Shown here: positions 1-10,318 of the stretch, one piece after another
Layout of the letters: each line of letters opens with the position of its first letter
Numbering within the stretch: the stretch's first letter is position 1
Assembly (NCBI RefSeq): GCF_946222605.1
Contig: NZ_CAMIIE010000009.1
Coordinates: forward strand, 17,568 to 81,567
DNA: 64,000 nt
Reading direction: 5' to 3'
Source: an uncultured Acidocella sp.
GTDB lineage: Bacteria; Pseudomonadota; Alphaproteobacteria; Acetobacterales; Acetobacteraceae
Notes under the pieces: generated by a model
Database searches by the model: none
The model's input: the letters and a program-made list of their open reading frames with translations, nothing else
Told to the model about the DNA's origin: nothing
Translations under genes and position numbers: made by a program

Positions 1-708
1 CTCAGCCAGGTTTTGCACCGAAAGCTCCGGGTCGGTGATATGGGTGCGGATATAATGCTTCACCTGGAATTCCAGCGTCTGGGCGGCTGAAACGCTGGCG
101 CGCTCCTGCGCCGCGCCGGCGATGGCAAGGCGCAGCAAATTGGTCGCCACCTCCCCAAGCCCCGCTGCTTCACTGGCGCTGGCCCGCGCGCCCTCGGCCA
201 AAATACTGTTGATGTAGTTCGGAAAAATTCTGCCTACGGCCGAGGCTTTGCCAAAATCTTGCACACCGAAACAATCCAGCTGGGCTGCAGGTAGATGCAA
301 ATCCGCCTTTGGCACCAAAATCACGAATTGATGGACCTGGGTCAGATTGACCACCTGATAGGGCCGCGCCGTATCGTAAAACGTCCATCCCGCCCCGTCG
401 AGCATCACCTCCCGACCAGCCTGGGCGAACAGGCTGCGTCCGGATAATTGGACAGCAACTTTTACAAATTCACGTGGACCGTTATTGGCGCTGCGCGCCT
501 CCCGCACCACCGCCACGGAGGAGGAGGAAAGCTCGCAAAGCTTGACTTGCCCGGCCTCCTGGAAGCGGGCGCGTCCAAAAAACGGCGCGTCGTCAATGAT
601 GTTGGATTTCAGCCCTCCCATCATTTGCCAAAGCGCATGATCCCAAACGGGCATCTGACTCGCGCCAACAGCCTCGATCCATGTCCCCGGCGTCGTTTCA
701 CATGACAT
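1..708 (-). CDS. AraC-family transcriptional regulator, 3'-truncated by window edge
   Basis: The reading frame opens at an ATG at 708 and runs leftward through position 1 without a stop, giving 236 residues. The protein has an N-terminal ligand/oligomerisation domain of the AraC_binding_2 type and, at the very edge, the start of the DNA-binding domain (VKHYIRTHITDPELSVQNLA, the usual first helices of an AraC HTH). About 80 residues holding the rest of the two HTH motifs lie outside the window. The ligand and targets are unknown. Its upstream region carries an AT-rich motif resembling the one in front of the couA-like gene, so it may share a regulator with hydroxycinnamate catabolism (inference). 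Confidence 0.8.
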   Translation of the reverse strand, partial: MSCETTPGTWIEAVGASQMPVWDHALWQMMGGLKSNIIDDAPFFGRARFQEAGQVKLCELSSSSVAVVREARSANNGPREFVKVAVQLSGRSLFAQAGREVMLDGAGWTFYDTARPYQVVNLTQVHQFVILVPKADLHLPAAQLDCFGVQDFGKASAVGRIFPNYINSILAEGARASASEAAGLGEVATNLLRLAIAGAAQERASVSAAQTLEFQVKHYIRTHITDPELSVQNLAE

Positions 709-804
709 GCCGTTTCATCCCAATGCCAGCAGCAGCTGTTTTAGTTTTGATTTTAACGGTCAGATTACAGCGATCGGCGGAACGCCGTCAAGAATTTCGG
801 GTCA

Positions 805-832
805 AAACGATTTAATATATATCATATCATAC
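805..832. promoter_or_regulatory. AT-rich candidate operator/promoter upstream of the AraC gene
   Basis: In otherwise GC-rich DNA this stretch reads TTTAAT then TATATCATATCATAC, followed by a C-rich tract. The same arrangement (TTTAAT, TATATATCATAACATAC, C-rich tract) occurs at 5603-5630 between the couA-like and couR-like genes. It lies about 100 bp upstream of the AraC ATG. A shared binding site is inferred from this resemblance alone. Confidence 0.35.
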
Positions 833-940
833 TTGCCTCACCCCCCTGCGCCGCCCCTGTCAGCGTCATCAACAACAGACAACACCACCTGATCGGCGCC
901 ACGGGGCATGGGTGATCCATCTCCCTCTGGCGCGGTAGAC

Positions 941-2295
<1,355 letters not shown>

Positions 2296-2312
2296 CCAGG
2301 CTAAGTGGCGCC

Positions 2313-3185
2313 ATGCAGGATTCCAGCGCGGTACCGAGCTTCTATTTATATGGTGAATCCCACCGCGCCGCCGTCCCCGGTTTCGTGCACGCGGAAGCGC
2401 TGGATGACCGCTCCCGCCCCTCGGACTGGACGATCCGCCCGCATGCGCATCGCGAGCTGGCGCAGCTGATTTTCATCAGCAAGGGCGGCGGCGACATGCG
2501 CGCCGAGGCCCGCACGTTGCGGTTTACGGCGCCCAGCCTGCTCGTGGTGCCCGCCGGGCTCGTCCATGGGTTCACATGGGTGGCGGAAACCGCGGGGGTG
2601 GTGATCACCATGGCCAGCGCCTACCTCGCCGGCCTCACGGCGCGCGATGCGGATGCCAGCGCCCTGTTCGCCAACGCCGCGGCACTGGCGTTGCCGCGGG
2701 GCGCGGCAGCGTCCCTCCAGCGCCGCAGCCGGGATTTGATGCGTGAGCTGGGCTGGTCCGCCCCCGGGCATAAAACCGCAGTGGATGCGGCGCTGCTGGC
2801 GATTTTGCTGGCCGGCATCCGCGCCCGCGCGCAGGCCAGCACCCCGGCGCCGCGCGCCGGGCATTACGCCGGGCTGGTCGCCAGGCTGCGCGCGCGCATC
2901 GAAGAGCGCTTCAGGCTGCGCGAACCGGTCCCGGCCTACGCTGCTTCTCTGGGCGTCTCCGTCACCGCCTTGCGCAACGCCTGCACACGCATCGCCGGCG
3001 CCGCCCCGGGCACCTTGCTGGATGAACGCGCGATGCTGGAAGCCCGCCGTGCGCTGCTTTATTCAAACCTGTCCGTCGCCGAGATCGGCTATGCGCTGGG
3101 CTTCGCCGATCCCGGACATTTTTCCCGGTTTTTCACGCGCCATGCGGGCCAGTCCCCGCGCGCCTTCCGGGCGGCGGCGCAATGA
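2313..3185 (+). CDS. AraC-family regulator, likely PobR-type activator of pobA
   Basis: The product is 290 residues. The N-terminal half is an AraC-type cupin (HAHRELAQLIFISKGGGDMR near residue 45, then VVPAGLVHGF near residue 78). The C-terminal third has two HTH motifs, one around AYAASLGVSVTALRNACTRI and one around LSVAEIGYALGFADPGHFSR, ending in the family's typical FTRHAGQSPRAFR. It is divergent from pobA. AraC-type regulators of pobA that respond to 4-hydroxybenzoate are known in other proteobacteria, and position supports that role here. The effector cannot be read from the sequence. Confidence 0.85.
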   Translation: MQDSSAVPSFYLYGESHRAAVPGFVHAEALDDRSRPSDWTIRPHAHRELAQLIFISKGGGDMRAEARTLRFTAPSLLVVPAGLVHGFTWVAETAGVVITMASAYLAGLTARDADASALFANAAALALPRGAAASLQRRSRDLMRELGWSAPGHKTAVDAALLAILLAGIRARAQASTPAPRAGHYAGLVARLRARIEERFRLREPVPAYAASLGVSVTALRNACTRIAGAAPGTLLDERAMLEARRALLYSNLSVAEIGYALGFADPGHFSRFFTRHAGQSPRAFRAAAQ

Positions 3186-3193
3186 GGCGGCGC

Positions 3194-4696
3194 TCAGTCC
3201 TGGTCGGGCCGCGCGGCCAGCAGATCACGCAGGCCAGGCTTCAGGATCTTGCCGGTGCCGGTGCGCGGCAGCGCCGCGACGAAGCTGACATATTTCGGAA
3301 TCTTGTAGCGTGCCAGACGCGTATTGAGAAAGGCGAGGATCTCCTGCGCATCCGGCCCGGTCTCGGCCACCACGACAGCCAGATGCCCCACCTCGCCCCA
3401 GCGCGTATCCGGCACGCCGATGACCGCCGCCTCGCGGATCCCCGGCATCCCCGCCAGGGCCGCCTCGATCTCCACCGGGTAAACATTCTCGCCGCCGGAA
3501 ATGAACATGTCCTTCTTGCGGTCCACCAGGAAAAAGAACCCATCCTCATCCTGGCGGGCAATATCGCCGGTGCGAAACCAGCCCTCGGCGGTGAAGGCCC
3601 TGGCGGTCTCATCCGGCGCGCGCCAATAGGCGGTGAAGATATTTTCGCCCTTCAGCAGCAACTCCCCGGCCATGCCCGGCGCCACATCATCGCCATTGGC
3701 ATCGACGATGCGCGTCTGGATGGATGGCGGGATCAGCCCCGCGGCACCGGCCTTCTGGTCGATCAGCGGAATATGAACCGGCATGCAGGAGACGGTTCCG
3801 GCCTCGCTCATGCCAAACCCATCGGCAATGGCAATGCCATCGCGCAGCCAGGCGCGAATATCGGCCGCCGGATGCGGCGCGCCGCCGGAAAAAATGCCGG
3901 TGAGGTTGCGCAGGCGTTGCGGGTCAAAGCCCGGCTCGGCGCGCAGCATCTTCGCCATTTGCGGCACACAGAAATAATGCGTGATCCGCAAGCCGGGATC
4001 GGAGAGCCGGGCCAATGTGCGGGTGGCGTCAAAGCCCTCACTGATCAGCACCGCGCCGCCGCGCATGAAGGCGGGACGCAGATTGGTGATGATCCCCATG
4101 ACATGAAACATCGGCGTTTCCGCCAGCATCGTGCTCTCATGGGTGACACGGGCCAGCAGACCGAAATTCACCGCGGTCTGGGTGATGTTGCGTTCGCTCA
4201 GCAACACGCCCTTGGGCCGGCCGGAGGTGCCGGAGGTGTAGAGAATGAGGCTGGGCGCGTCACGGTCGAACGGCACCGGCGCCAGCGCCGCCGCCTGTTC
4301 AATCTCGCCGCGCAGCGCGGGAAACAAGGTTCGCCGCACCGCGGCGCGGAGCGGATTAAGAAACTCCTCGTCGCCAACCAGCAAGGCCGGATCGCAATCA
4401 TCGAGCAGCCGGCGCTGCTCGGGCAATGCCAAGCGCCAGTTGAGCGGCACGAAAATCGCGCCGATGCGCGCGCAGGCGAGATGCAGCAGCGCCTGTTCGG
4501 CACAATTGCGCCCCAGCGCCGCGATGCGCTCTCCCGGCTTGATGCCGTAATGCGACACCAACAGCCCGGCAGTCTGGGCAATCGCCGCGTTCCATTGCGC
4601 GTAGTTCCATTGGCGGCCGCTGGCGAATTCCAGCACCGCCAGCGCCTCGGGCTGCAGGCGCGCCTGCAGGCCGGGATCGTCCACGATATTGACCAT
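3194..4696 (-). CDS. couB: Hydroxycinnamate (p-coumarate/ferulate)-CoA ligase, AMP-forming
   Basis: A 500-residue acyl-adenylate-forming enzyme. The AMP-binding P-loop is YTSGTSGRPKGV at about residues 153-164. The hinge region is GWFRTGDIARQDEDGFFFLV followed by DRKKDMFISGGENVYP, and the catalytic Lys lies in the C-terminal PRTGTGKILKP. A GGAGG ribosome site precedes the ATG. It lies 26 bp downstream of a hydroxycinnamoyl-CoA hydratase-lyase gene, so the probable reaction is p-coumarate or ferulate plus ATP plus CoA to the CoA thioester. The pair beside a divergent MarR gene matches the couAB/couR layout of Rhodopseudomonas palustris. The substrate is inferred from context; the ligase family is broad. 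Confidence 0.82.
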   Translation of the reverse strand: MVNIVDDPGLQARLQPEALAVLEFASGRQWNYAQWNAAIAQTAGLLVSHYGIKPGERIAALGRNCAEQALLHLACARIGAIFVPLNWRLALPEQRRLLDDCDPALLVGDEEFLNPLRAAVRRTLFPALRGEIEQAAALAPVPFDRDAPSLILYTSGTSGRPKGVLLSERNITQTAVNFGLLARVTHESTMLAETPMFHVMGIITNLRPAFMRGGAVLISEGFDATRTLARLSDPGLRITHYFCVPQMAKMLRAEPGFDPQRLRNLTGIFSGGAPHPAADIRAWLRDGIAIADGFGMSEAGTVSCMPVHIPLIDQKAGAAGLIPPSIQTRIVDANGDDVAPGMAGELLLKGENIFTAYWRAPDETARAFTAEGWFRTGDIARQDEDGFFFLVDRKKDMFISGGENVYPVEIEAALAGMPGIREAAVIGVPDTRWGEVGHLAVVVAETGPDAQEILAFLNTRLARYKIPKYVSFVAALPRTGTGKILKPGLRDLLAARPDQD

Positions 4697-4722
4697 TGCG
4701 TTTCCTCCCCTGCTGGACGCGC

Positions 4723-5541
4723 TCAGTCTTTCAAACGATAGGCGCCAAGCCCGGGCTTGTAGGTTTTTTCATCGATGAACTGACGAATCCCCTCTTTTCG
4801 CCCATCATTATCATAGGAGTTCGCCGCCTCCTGGGCACGCACCAGATAATCCTCGGCATTCTCATAGGTCATCTCACCCACCCGGCGCACGGCATCCTTT
4901 GTCGCTTTCAGCGCCACGGGGTTCTTCTTCAGCAGCACGTTGGCAACCTCGGTCACACGCTGGCGCAGGCCAGAGAGCGGCAGCGCCTCATTCACCAGCC
5001 CCCAGGCGGCGGCGGTTTTGCCATCCACCATCTCGCCCATCATGGCGTGGTACATGGCATTGCGGAAGGAGAGCAGCTCCACGGCCACCTTGGTGGCCCC
5101 ACCGCCGGGCAGAATGCCCCAATTGATCTCGGAGAGGCCAAACTGCGCCTCCTCCGCCGCAAAGGCGAGGTCACAGGCGAAGAGCGGGCCGTAGCCGCCA
5201 CCAAAGCACCAGCCATTCACCATCGCGATGGTCGGCTTCTGGTACCAGCGCAACCGCCGCCACCAGCCATAGGATTCACGCTGCGCCTTGCGCGTGGCGC
5301 CCAGCCCCTGCGCCTCCGTCTCCCGGAAATATTCCTTCAAATCCATGCCCGCGGACCAGGCCGTGCCCTCGCCGGTGAGCACCAGCACCCCGACATCCTC
5401 GCGGAATTCCAGCTCGTCGAGCACCTCCATCATCCGCCGGTTGAGCCCCGGGCTCATGCAATTGCGCTTCTCCGGACGGTTGAATTTCACCCAGGCGATG
5501 CGGTTTTCCACCGTGAACGCGACGGTATCGGTCTCAGACAT
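4723..5541 (-). CDS. couA: p-Hydroxycinnamoyl-CoA hydratase/lyase
   Basis: A 272-residue crotonase that hydrates and cleaves p-coumaroyl- or feruloyl-CoA to acetyl-CoA and the benzaldehyde. Diagnostic blocks include NRPEKRN, AGMDLKEYFRE at about residues 65-74, AMVNGWCFGGGYGPL (oxyanion hole), and FGLSEINWGI with Glu139, which aligns with the catalytic Glu of the Pseudomonas enzyme. The C-terminus KTYKPGLGAY also matches. Two ATGs are possible, at 5547 and 5541. The GGGGA ribosome site abuts the first but sits 6 nt before the second, so 5541 is chosen. It is the first gene of a pair with the CoA ligase and is divergent from the MarR gene. Confidence 0.9.
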   Translation of the reverse strand: MSETDTVAFTVENRIAWVKFNRPEKRNCMSPGLNRRMMEVLDELEFREDVGVLVLTGEGTAWSAGMDLKEYFRETEAQGLGATRKAQRESYGWWRRLRWYQKPTIAMVNGWCFGGGYGPLFACDLAFAAEEAQFGLSEINWGILPGGGATKVAVELLSFRNAMYHAMMGEMVDGKTAAAWGLVNEALPLSGLRQRVTEVANVLLKKNPVALKATKDAVRRVGEMTYENAEDYLVRAQEAANSYDNDGRKEGIRQFIDEKTYKPGLGAYRLKD

Positions 5542-5602
5542 TTTCATTCCCCTTCAAAAGCAAGGCCTGCGGCAAAACCGGCGCGCCTCATCTGATACCG
5601 GT

Positions 5603-5630
5603 TTTTAATGCTATATATCATAACATACAA
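5603..5630. promoter_or_regulatory. Candidate MarR (CouR-type) operator between couA and couR
   Basis: The divergent gap contains a near-perfect dyad, ATGCTATATATCAT (5608-5621, one mismatched pair), followed by AACATAC, in an AT-rich island. MarR proteins of this group bind short dyads in the couA-couR gap and release on a hydroxycinnamoyl-CoA. A similar motif lies at 805-832. Binding is inferred. Confidence 0.55.
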
Positions 5631-5698
5631 GCCCCCACGCCGCCGCCCCGGGGCTGGATAAGATTGCGTCGGCCACGGGGCACGGGCATAGTCGCGCC

Positions 5699-6163
5699 AT
5701 GGCGCTGAAACTGAAATCCCCCGCCCCTGCCCCGGTTGAAAACGGCGGCCCCAGCAATCCCCTGGAAGAGCTTCTGGGCTACCAGCTGCGCCGCGCCTCC
5801 CAGGCGATGATGGCGGATCTCGGCGCCGAGCTGGCGGATCTGGACCTCAAGGTCACCGAAATGTCGGTGCTGATGGTGATCGAGGAGAATCAGGACATCA
5901 CCCAGAGCGAAATCGGCCGCGTACTGGCCATTCAGCGCGCCAACATGGTGCCGCTGACCACGCAGCTGGAACGCCGTGGGCTGCTGCGCAAGGGGGCGAC
6001 CACGGGCCGGGCGCAAGCGCTGCGCCTAACGCCCGCCGGGCGGGCGCTGATGCGCGAATGCCGCAAGCGCGTGGCCCGGCATGAGGCGCGCTTCCTGGCC
6101 GGCATCGGCAAAGCCCAGCGCGAGGCGCTGTTGCGGCATTTAAGGATGGTTTGGGAAGGCTAG
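5699..6163 (+). CDS. couR: MarR-family regulator, CouR-like
   Basis: A 154-residue winged-helix protein. The recognition region is ITQSEIGRVLAIQRANMVPL and the wing is LERRGLLRKGATTGRAQALRLTPAGRAL. An N-terminal segment precedes the domain, which begins around LLGYQLRRASQAMMADL. It is divergent from the couA/couB-like operon and separated from it by an AT-rich dyad, the arrangement of known CouR repressors that respond to p-coumaroyl-CoA. The ligand is therefore probably a hydroxycinnamoyl-CoA (inference). The stop codon overlaps the start of a large palindromic repeat. Confidence 0.82.
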   Translation: MALKLKSPAPAPVENGGPSNPLEELLGYQLRRASQAMMADLGAELADLDLKVTEMSVLMVIEENQDITQSEIGRVLAIQRANMVPLTTQLERRGLLRKGATTGRAQALRLTPAGRALMRECRKRVARHEARFLAGIGKAQREALLRHLRMVWEG

Positions 6164-6367
6164 AGCAATATGTGTTTAGGTTGACGCGCCAGCGTCAAAG
6201 TAAACACATGAAATTGCTCGCTAAAACAAAATCTAGAGCATCAAGCTAAAAGCTTGATGCTCTAGAGCGAGATGGGTTGACACCCACTCGCTCTACTCAT
6301 GCTTTGGCGAGCAATTCCATGTGTTTATCTTGACACTACCGCGTCAATCCAAACACATATTGCTCTA
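6162..6367. repeat. Composite inverted pair of dispersed palindromic repeat
   Basis: Two copies of the repeat face each other. Each outer arm reads AGAGCAATATGTGTTT..., then a hairpin tip (TTGACGC-GCCA-GCGTCAA in the left copy), then AAACACATG...ATTGCTCG. They meet at a perfect 15-bp stem with an AAA loop (6233-6265, CTAGAGCATCAAGCT). The element lies between two convergent genes and may terminate both. A partial fragment of the same family (GGTTGACGCGCCAGC) continues at about 6380-6405. Confidence 0.85.
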
Positions 6368-6422
6368 ACACTGTCTGGGTTTCGGTTGACGCGCCAGCCG
6401 GCGCCAAATCGTGCGCCGCGCC

Positions 6423-6929
6423 TCAACCGGCTTCTTGCAGCGCCGTCTCCAGCCGGTGATAGCGGCGCTGGTGATAGACCAGCCCGGTAGCTTGGGGACA
6501 GAGTTTGACCGCCCTCACATCGCAGAACAGCACGCGATGCGTCCCAATTTCGACGACACTGGAAATCACCCCGTCAAAGGCGGCGGTAGCGGCCTCCAGC
6601 ACCGGCGCGCCAGTTTCCAGTCGCCCCCAGCCCGCCTGGGCGAAGCGCTCCGCCATGCTCAGCCCCTGCTGGCCGGAAAACAAACGCGAGAGCGGCTCGC
6701 CATACGCATTGAGCACATTCACGCAAAGCGGCCCACCCTGCTGAAACGCACCCGAGAGCCGGCTGTTTTTGTTCATGCAGACAAGCAGCGTCGCCGGCGT
6801 GTCGGTCACGCTGCACACGGCGGAGGCGGTGAACCCCATATCGCCCTCCGGCGCGCGGGTGGTGATGATGTTCACCGCGGCCCCAAGCCGGGCCATGGCA
6901 TCCCTGAACAAGGCGGTGTCGATTGTCAT
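6423..6929 (-). CDS. NAD(P)H:flavin oxidoreductase (HpaC/RutF-type small subunit)
   Basis: A 168-residue flavin-reductase-like protein starting MTIDTALFRDAMARLGAAVN. It has the FMN-binding-split-barrel features GFTASAVCSVTDTPATLLVC and NKNSRLSGAFQQGG near residues 38-70, and the C-terminal motif GLVYHQRRYHRL. Such proteins supply reduced flavin to two-component monooxygenases. It is the last gene of the leftward operon and lies 20 bp after the aldehyde dehydrogenase, so its likely partner is the luciferase-like oxygenase two genes upstream. A longer frame extends upstream, but the ATG at 6929 matches the family start and follows GGAAAGG. Confidence 0.88.
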   Translation of the reverse strand: MTIDTALFRDAMARLGAAVNIITTRAPEGDMGFTASAVCSVTDTPATLLVCMNKNSRLSGAFQQGGPLCVNVLNAYGEPLSRLFSGQQGLSMAERFAQAGWGRLETGAPVLEAATAAFDGVISSVVEIGTHRVLFCDVRAVKLCPQATGLVYHQRRYHRLETALQEAG

Positions 6930-6949
6930 CGGGCGGGCCTTTCCAAAAC

Positions 6950-8428
6950 TCAACGCATCACGAACGGATCGGGCAATGGCGCGTCCGAGAGATTGATCCA
7001 GACCGATTTGGTTCTGGTATAATCCAGGATCGATTCGACCCCGCCCTCGCGTCCCAGCCCGCTTTCCTTGTACCCCCCAAAGGGCACCAGCGGCGAGATG
7101 ACCCGGTAGGTATTCACCCACACCACCCCAGCCCGGATGGCGCGGGCCAGCCGGTGCGCGCGCGCGAGGTTTTGCGTGAACACACCGCTGGCCAGGGCGA
7201 ATTTCGAATCATTCGCCAGCGCCAGCGCCTCGTCCTCGGTATCAAACGCGATCACGCTGAGCACCGGGGCGAAAAACTCCTCGCCCCAGCAGGGCGGCTC
7301 GGGCGTGTCGCAAAGCAGGATCGTCGGGCGCAGATAGAAACCCGCCGCAAATCCCGCCGGCACATCGCCGCCGGTGATCAGCACCGCGCCTTGTTCCTGG
7401 CTGTCCTTGATCAGCGCCAGGGCCCGGTCGCGCTGGCGCGCGGTGGCCAGCGGCCCCATCTGCGTGGCCGCGTCGGCCGGGTTGCCGATGACGATCTGCT
7501 CCGCCCGCGCCTTCAATCTTTCCAGCAGCGCCGGCAGCAGCGGACGCTGCACCAGCAGCCGTGAGCCGGCCACGCAGCTCTGCCCGCTGGCCGCGAAAAT
7601 GCCGGCGATGACCGCGCTGACCACATTATCGGGATCGGCATCCGCAAAGGCCAGCACCGGCGATTTGCCGCCCAGCTCAAGCGTCGTCGCGGCCAGGTTG
7701 GCGGCGGAATTGCGGACGATATGCCGCGCCGTTTCCGGCCCGCCGGTGAAGGCGATGCGTGCGACCAGCGGATGCGTGGTGAGCGCCTGGCCACATTGCG
7801 CGCCGGTGCCGGTGATGATGTTCACCACCCCCGGCGGGAAGCCCGCGTCATGCACCACCCGGGCAAATTCCAGCAGCGGCGCGGCGCCATCCTCGGCGGC
7901 CTTCAGCACCATTGTGCAGCCCGCCGCCAGGGCCGGGCCCAGCTTCACCGCCGCCAGAAAGAGCTGCGAATTCCAGGGTACCATGGCGGCCACCACCCCC
8001 ACCGGCTCGCGCCGCAGCGTCACCTCCATCTCCGGCTTGTCCACCGGCACGTGCAGCCCCATCACCTTGTCGGCCAGCCCGCCATAGAAGCGGAAATAGT
8101 CGGCGATATAGGCGATCTGCCCGCCGGTCTCGCGGATGATCTTGCCGGTATCCCGGGTTTCCAGCGCGGCCAGGCGCGGCGCCGCCTCGGCCAGCAGATC
8201 CCCCAGCCGGGAGAGCAGCTTGCCGCGCGCGGTGGCGGTGAGCCCGGCCCAGGCGGGGGCCTGCAAGGCGGCATGCGCGGCGCGCACGGCGCGGTCCACA
8301 TCCTGCGCGCTGGCGGCGGGCATCAGCGCCCAGGGCGCGCCGGTGGCCGGGTCCAGGCTTTCGAAATGCGCCGCCGCATCCTCGAAGCGCCCGTCGATAT
8401 AATGCTGAAACCGCGGCAGCTCAGGCAT
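6950..8428 (-). CDS. NAD(P)-dependent aldehyde dehydrogenase
   Basis: A 492-residue ALDH-superfamily enzyme that oxidises an aldehyde to the acid. It has VPWNSQLFL at about residues 150-158, the glycine motif FTGGPETAR near 227, ELGGKSP with catalytic Glu251, and SGQSCVAGSR with nucleophile Cys285. Its start overlaps the upstream oxygenase stop by 8 bp (ATGCCTGA), so the two are translationally coupled. The substrate is probably the aldehyde released by that oxygenase or by the hydrolase. An alternative is the 4-hydroxybenzaldehyde that couA would release nearby, but operon membership favours the first. Confidence 0.9.
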   Translation of the reverse strand: MPELPRFQHYIDGRFEDAAAHFESLDPATGAPWALMPAASAQDVDRAVRAAHAALQAPAWAGLTATARGKLLSRLGDLLAEAAPRLAALETRDTGKIIRETGGQIAYIADYFRFYGGLADKVMGLHVPVDKPEMEVTLRREPVGVVAAMVPWNSQLFLAAVKLGPALAAGCTMVLKAAEDGAAPLLEFARVVHDAGFPPGVVNIITGTGAQCGQALTTHPLVARIAFTGGPETARHIVRNSAANLAATTLELGGKSPVLAFADADPDNVVSAVIAGIFAASGQSCVAGSRLLVQRPLLPALLERLKARAEQIVIGNPADAATQMGPLATARQRDRALALIKDSQEQGAVLITGGDVPAGFAAGFYLRPTILLCDTPEPPCWGEEFFAPVLSVIAFDTEDEALALANDSKFALASGVFTQNLARAHRLARAIRAGVVWVNTYRVISPLVPFGGYKESGLGREGGVESILDYTRTKSVWINLSDAPLPDPFVMR

Positions 8429-9476
8429 ATTCTGAGGCTTTCTGGAAATGCGGCATCACCTCTTCAATGAAGCGCCGCAGCGAGGCCTGTTTGCGCGCAA
8501 AGCTCATGCCGCTATCGATCCACAGGCTGAACTGATCATAGCCCAGCGCCTCATAGGCTTTCAGCCTTGCCACCACCTCCTCGGAGGTGCCGATGACCAG
8601 CGTCTTGCGTACCGTCTCCGGCGCGTATTGCGGCATTGCGGCCATCTCTTCGGGCGTCAGCGCCTCCATCATGCCGCGCGTCACCGGCTTCCTGTTCTGG
8701 AACCAGGCGCCGAAATAGCAATAAAACCGGCTCAGCTCCTCGGCCCCTTGCGCGGCGTCTGCTTCGTCGGCGGCGACATAGGTATGCTGCAGCAGCATGA
8801 TCTGCGGGCGCTTGACCTGCGGGTTGGCGGCGCAGGCGGCGTTGAAGCGCTGCATCAGGCTTTCCACCTCCTCATCGCCGCTGGCCAGCGGCGTCACCTG
8901 CACATTGCAGCCCGTGCGCACCGCGAATTCATGCGAGTTCGGATCGCGCGCCGCCACCCAGATCGGCGGCCCGCCCGGCTGCAGCGGCTGCGGCACCGCG
9001 CTGGTTTTGGGAAACTGCCAATATTCGCCCTGATGCTCGTAATCGCCCTGGAACAGCTTCTGCACCGCGGGCACCAGCTCGCGCATGCGCAACCCCGCCT
9101 CCATCGGTGTCAGCCCCGGCTGCAGCCGCTCATACTCGAAACTATAGGCCCCGCGCGCGATGCCAAGCTCCAGCCGGCCACGGGTGATCAGATCGGTCAT
9201 CGCCGTCTCGCCCGCCAGCTTGATCGGGTGCCAGAACGGCGCGATCACCGAGCTGGTGCCCAGCCGGATCTTCGTTGTCTTCGGCGCCAGATAGGCGATT
9301 TGCAGGAACGGGTTGGGCGCGATGGTGAATTCCATGCCGTGATGCTCGCCGATCCAGGCGGCTTCCATGCCGCCGGCTTCGGCCTGCATCACCAGCGCTT
9401 CCAGCTCGTCCAGAAGCTCAATCTGGCTCTGCCCCGCGCAGAGGCGCTCCATATGCACAAACAGCGAGAATTTCAT
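8421..9476 (-). CDS. LLM-class (bacterial luciferase-like) flavin-dependent monooxygenase
   Basis: A 351-residue TIM-barrel protein of the luciferase-like family. It shows the family blocks AAWIGEHHG near residue 39, PKTTKIRLGTSSVIAPFWHP near 65-85, and TRGRLELGIARGAY near 100. The family uses FMNH2 delivered by a separate reductase to break C-N, C-S or other bonds, or to oxygenate aldehydes. A flavin reductase is encoded in the same operon. A GGAG ribosome site precedes the ATG. It lies 20 bp after the alpha/beta hydrolase gene. The substrate is unknown; the importer in the neighbouring operon suggests a small nitrogenous molecule (inference). Confidence 0.88.
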   Translation of the reverse strand: MKFSLFVHMERLCAGQSQIELLDELEALVMQAEAGGMEAAWIGEHHGMEFTIAPNPFLQIAYLAPKTTKIRLGTSSVIAPFWHPIKLAGETAMTDLITRGRLELGIARGAYSFEYERLQPGLTPMEAGLRMRELVPAVQKLFQGDYEHQGEYWQFPKTSAVPQPLQPGGPPIWVAARDPNSHEFAVRTGCNVQVTPLASGDEEVESLMQRFNAACAANPQVKRPQIMLLQHTYVAADEADAAQGAEELSRFYCYFGAWFQNRKPVTRGMMEALTPEEMAAMPQYAPETVRKTLVIGTSEEVVARLKAYEALGYDQFSLWIDSGMSFARKQASLRRFIEEVMPHFQKASEYA

Positions 9477-9496
9477 AATGTCGCTCCGTCGTAAAG

Positions 9497-10318
9497 CTAT
9501 TGCGCGGCGTGCAACAGCACGGTTTCATCAAGAAAACGGCCAAGAACGTCATTCACAACCCCGGGCGCCGCCAGGCTCATCATGTGGCGCTGGCCGGGCA
9601 GCGCCACATCCCGCCCCTGCGGCGCGGCGGCTGCCATGCGGCGGGACATATCGGGCGAGGAATTCTCATCCTCCTCGCCGGTCAGGAACAAGGCCGGCAT
9701 CGCCAGCCTCCCCAGCCGGCCTTCATGCGCGGCATCGGCGCGGGCGAACAGCCCATAGGCGCGGGCATAGCCGACCGGATCCACCGTCGCCAGCGCGGCA
9801 CCGACCCAGGCGGCGGTCTCCAGCTGCTCCGGCGGCACCGGCGCGCCAAACCAGCGATCGATCGCCGCCTGCCGCCAGCCCAGCTCTCCGGCCCCCGCGC
9901 GCAAGGCGGCGGCGCGCGCGGCCACGGCGCCGCGCTGTGCCGGCGTGCGGCAATAGACCGCATTCATCGGCACCACCGCCCGCACGCGGTCAGGATGCGC
10001 CAGCGCGAATTCCAGCGCGACCAGCGCGCCCATCGAATGGCCGACGAGGCTGACACGCTCCAGCCCCAACCCATCGAGCAGCGCCAGGAGCTGTGCCGCA
10101 TAATCGTCGAGCGTGGGCGCCTGCGGCGGTAACACGCTACTGCCATGGCCCAACGTGTCATAAGCCACGACATCCCAGCGCGGCGCGAAGGCGGCCATTT
10201 GCGGCGCCCAGAAGCCGGCATGCATGCCCACACCGTGGATCAGCACCAGCGCCGGGCCGGCGCCCGCCCGGCAATAGCCGGTGCCGCCCAGCCGGCCGAG
10301 ATGATAGCCCTCAGCCAT
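9497..10318 (-). CDS. Alpha/beta-fold hydrolase
   Basis: A 273-residue alpha/beta hydrolase. The oxyanion region is LIHGVGMHAGFW near residue 27, the nucleophile elbow is GHSMG with Ser95, the acid lies in FLTGEEDENS near residue 218, and the catalytic His is in GQRHMMSL near residue 245. It probably cleaves an ester, amide or C-C bond in the pathway substrate. Its ATG overlaps the stop of the DUF1185 gene by 8 bp (ATGGCTGA). Closest named groups include 3-oxoadipate-enol-lactonase-like and meta-cleavage hydrolases, but nothing seen here identifies the substrate. Confidence 0.85.
   Translation of the reverse strand: MAEGYHLGRLGGTGYCRAGAGPALVLIHGVGMHAGFWAPQMAAFAPRWDVVAYDTLGHGSSVLPPQAPTLDDYAAQLLALLDGLGLERVSLVGHSMGALVALEFALAHPDRVRAVVPMNAVYCRTPAQRGAVAARAAALRAGAGELGWRQAAIDRWFGAPVPPEQLETAAWVGAALATVDPVGYARAYGLFARADAAHEGRLGRLAMPALFLTGEEDENSSPDMSRRMAAAAPQGRDVALPGQRHMMSLAAPGVVNDVLGRFLDETVLLHAAQ

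Noticed and set aside
3182..4741. A 519-codon plus-strand frame opposite the CoA ligase
   Set aside because: It is antisense to a clear AMP-forming ligase with all motifs; the composition (His/Arg/Gln-rich) is that of a GC-rich shadow frame.
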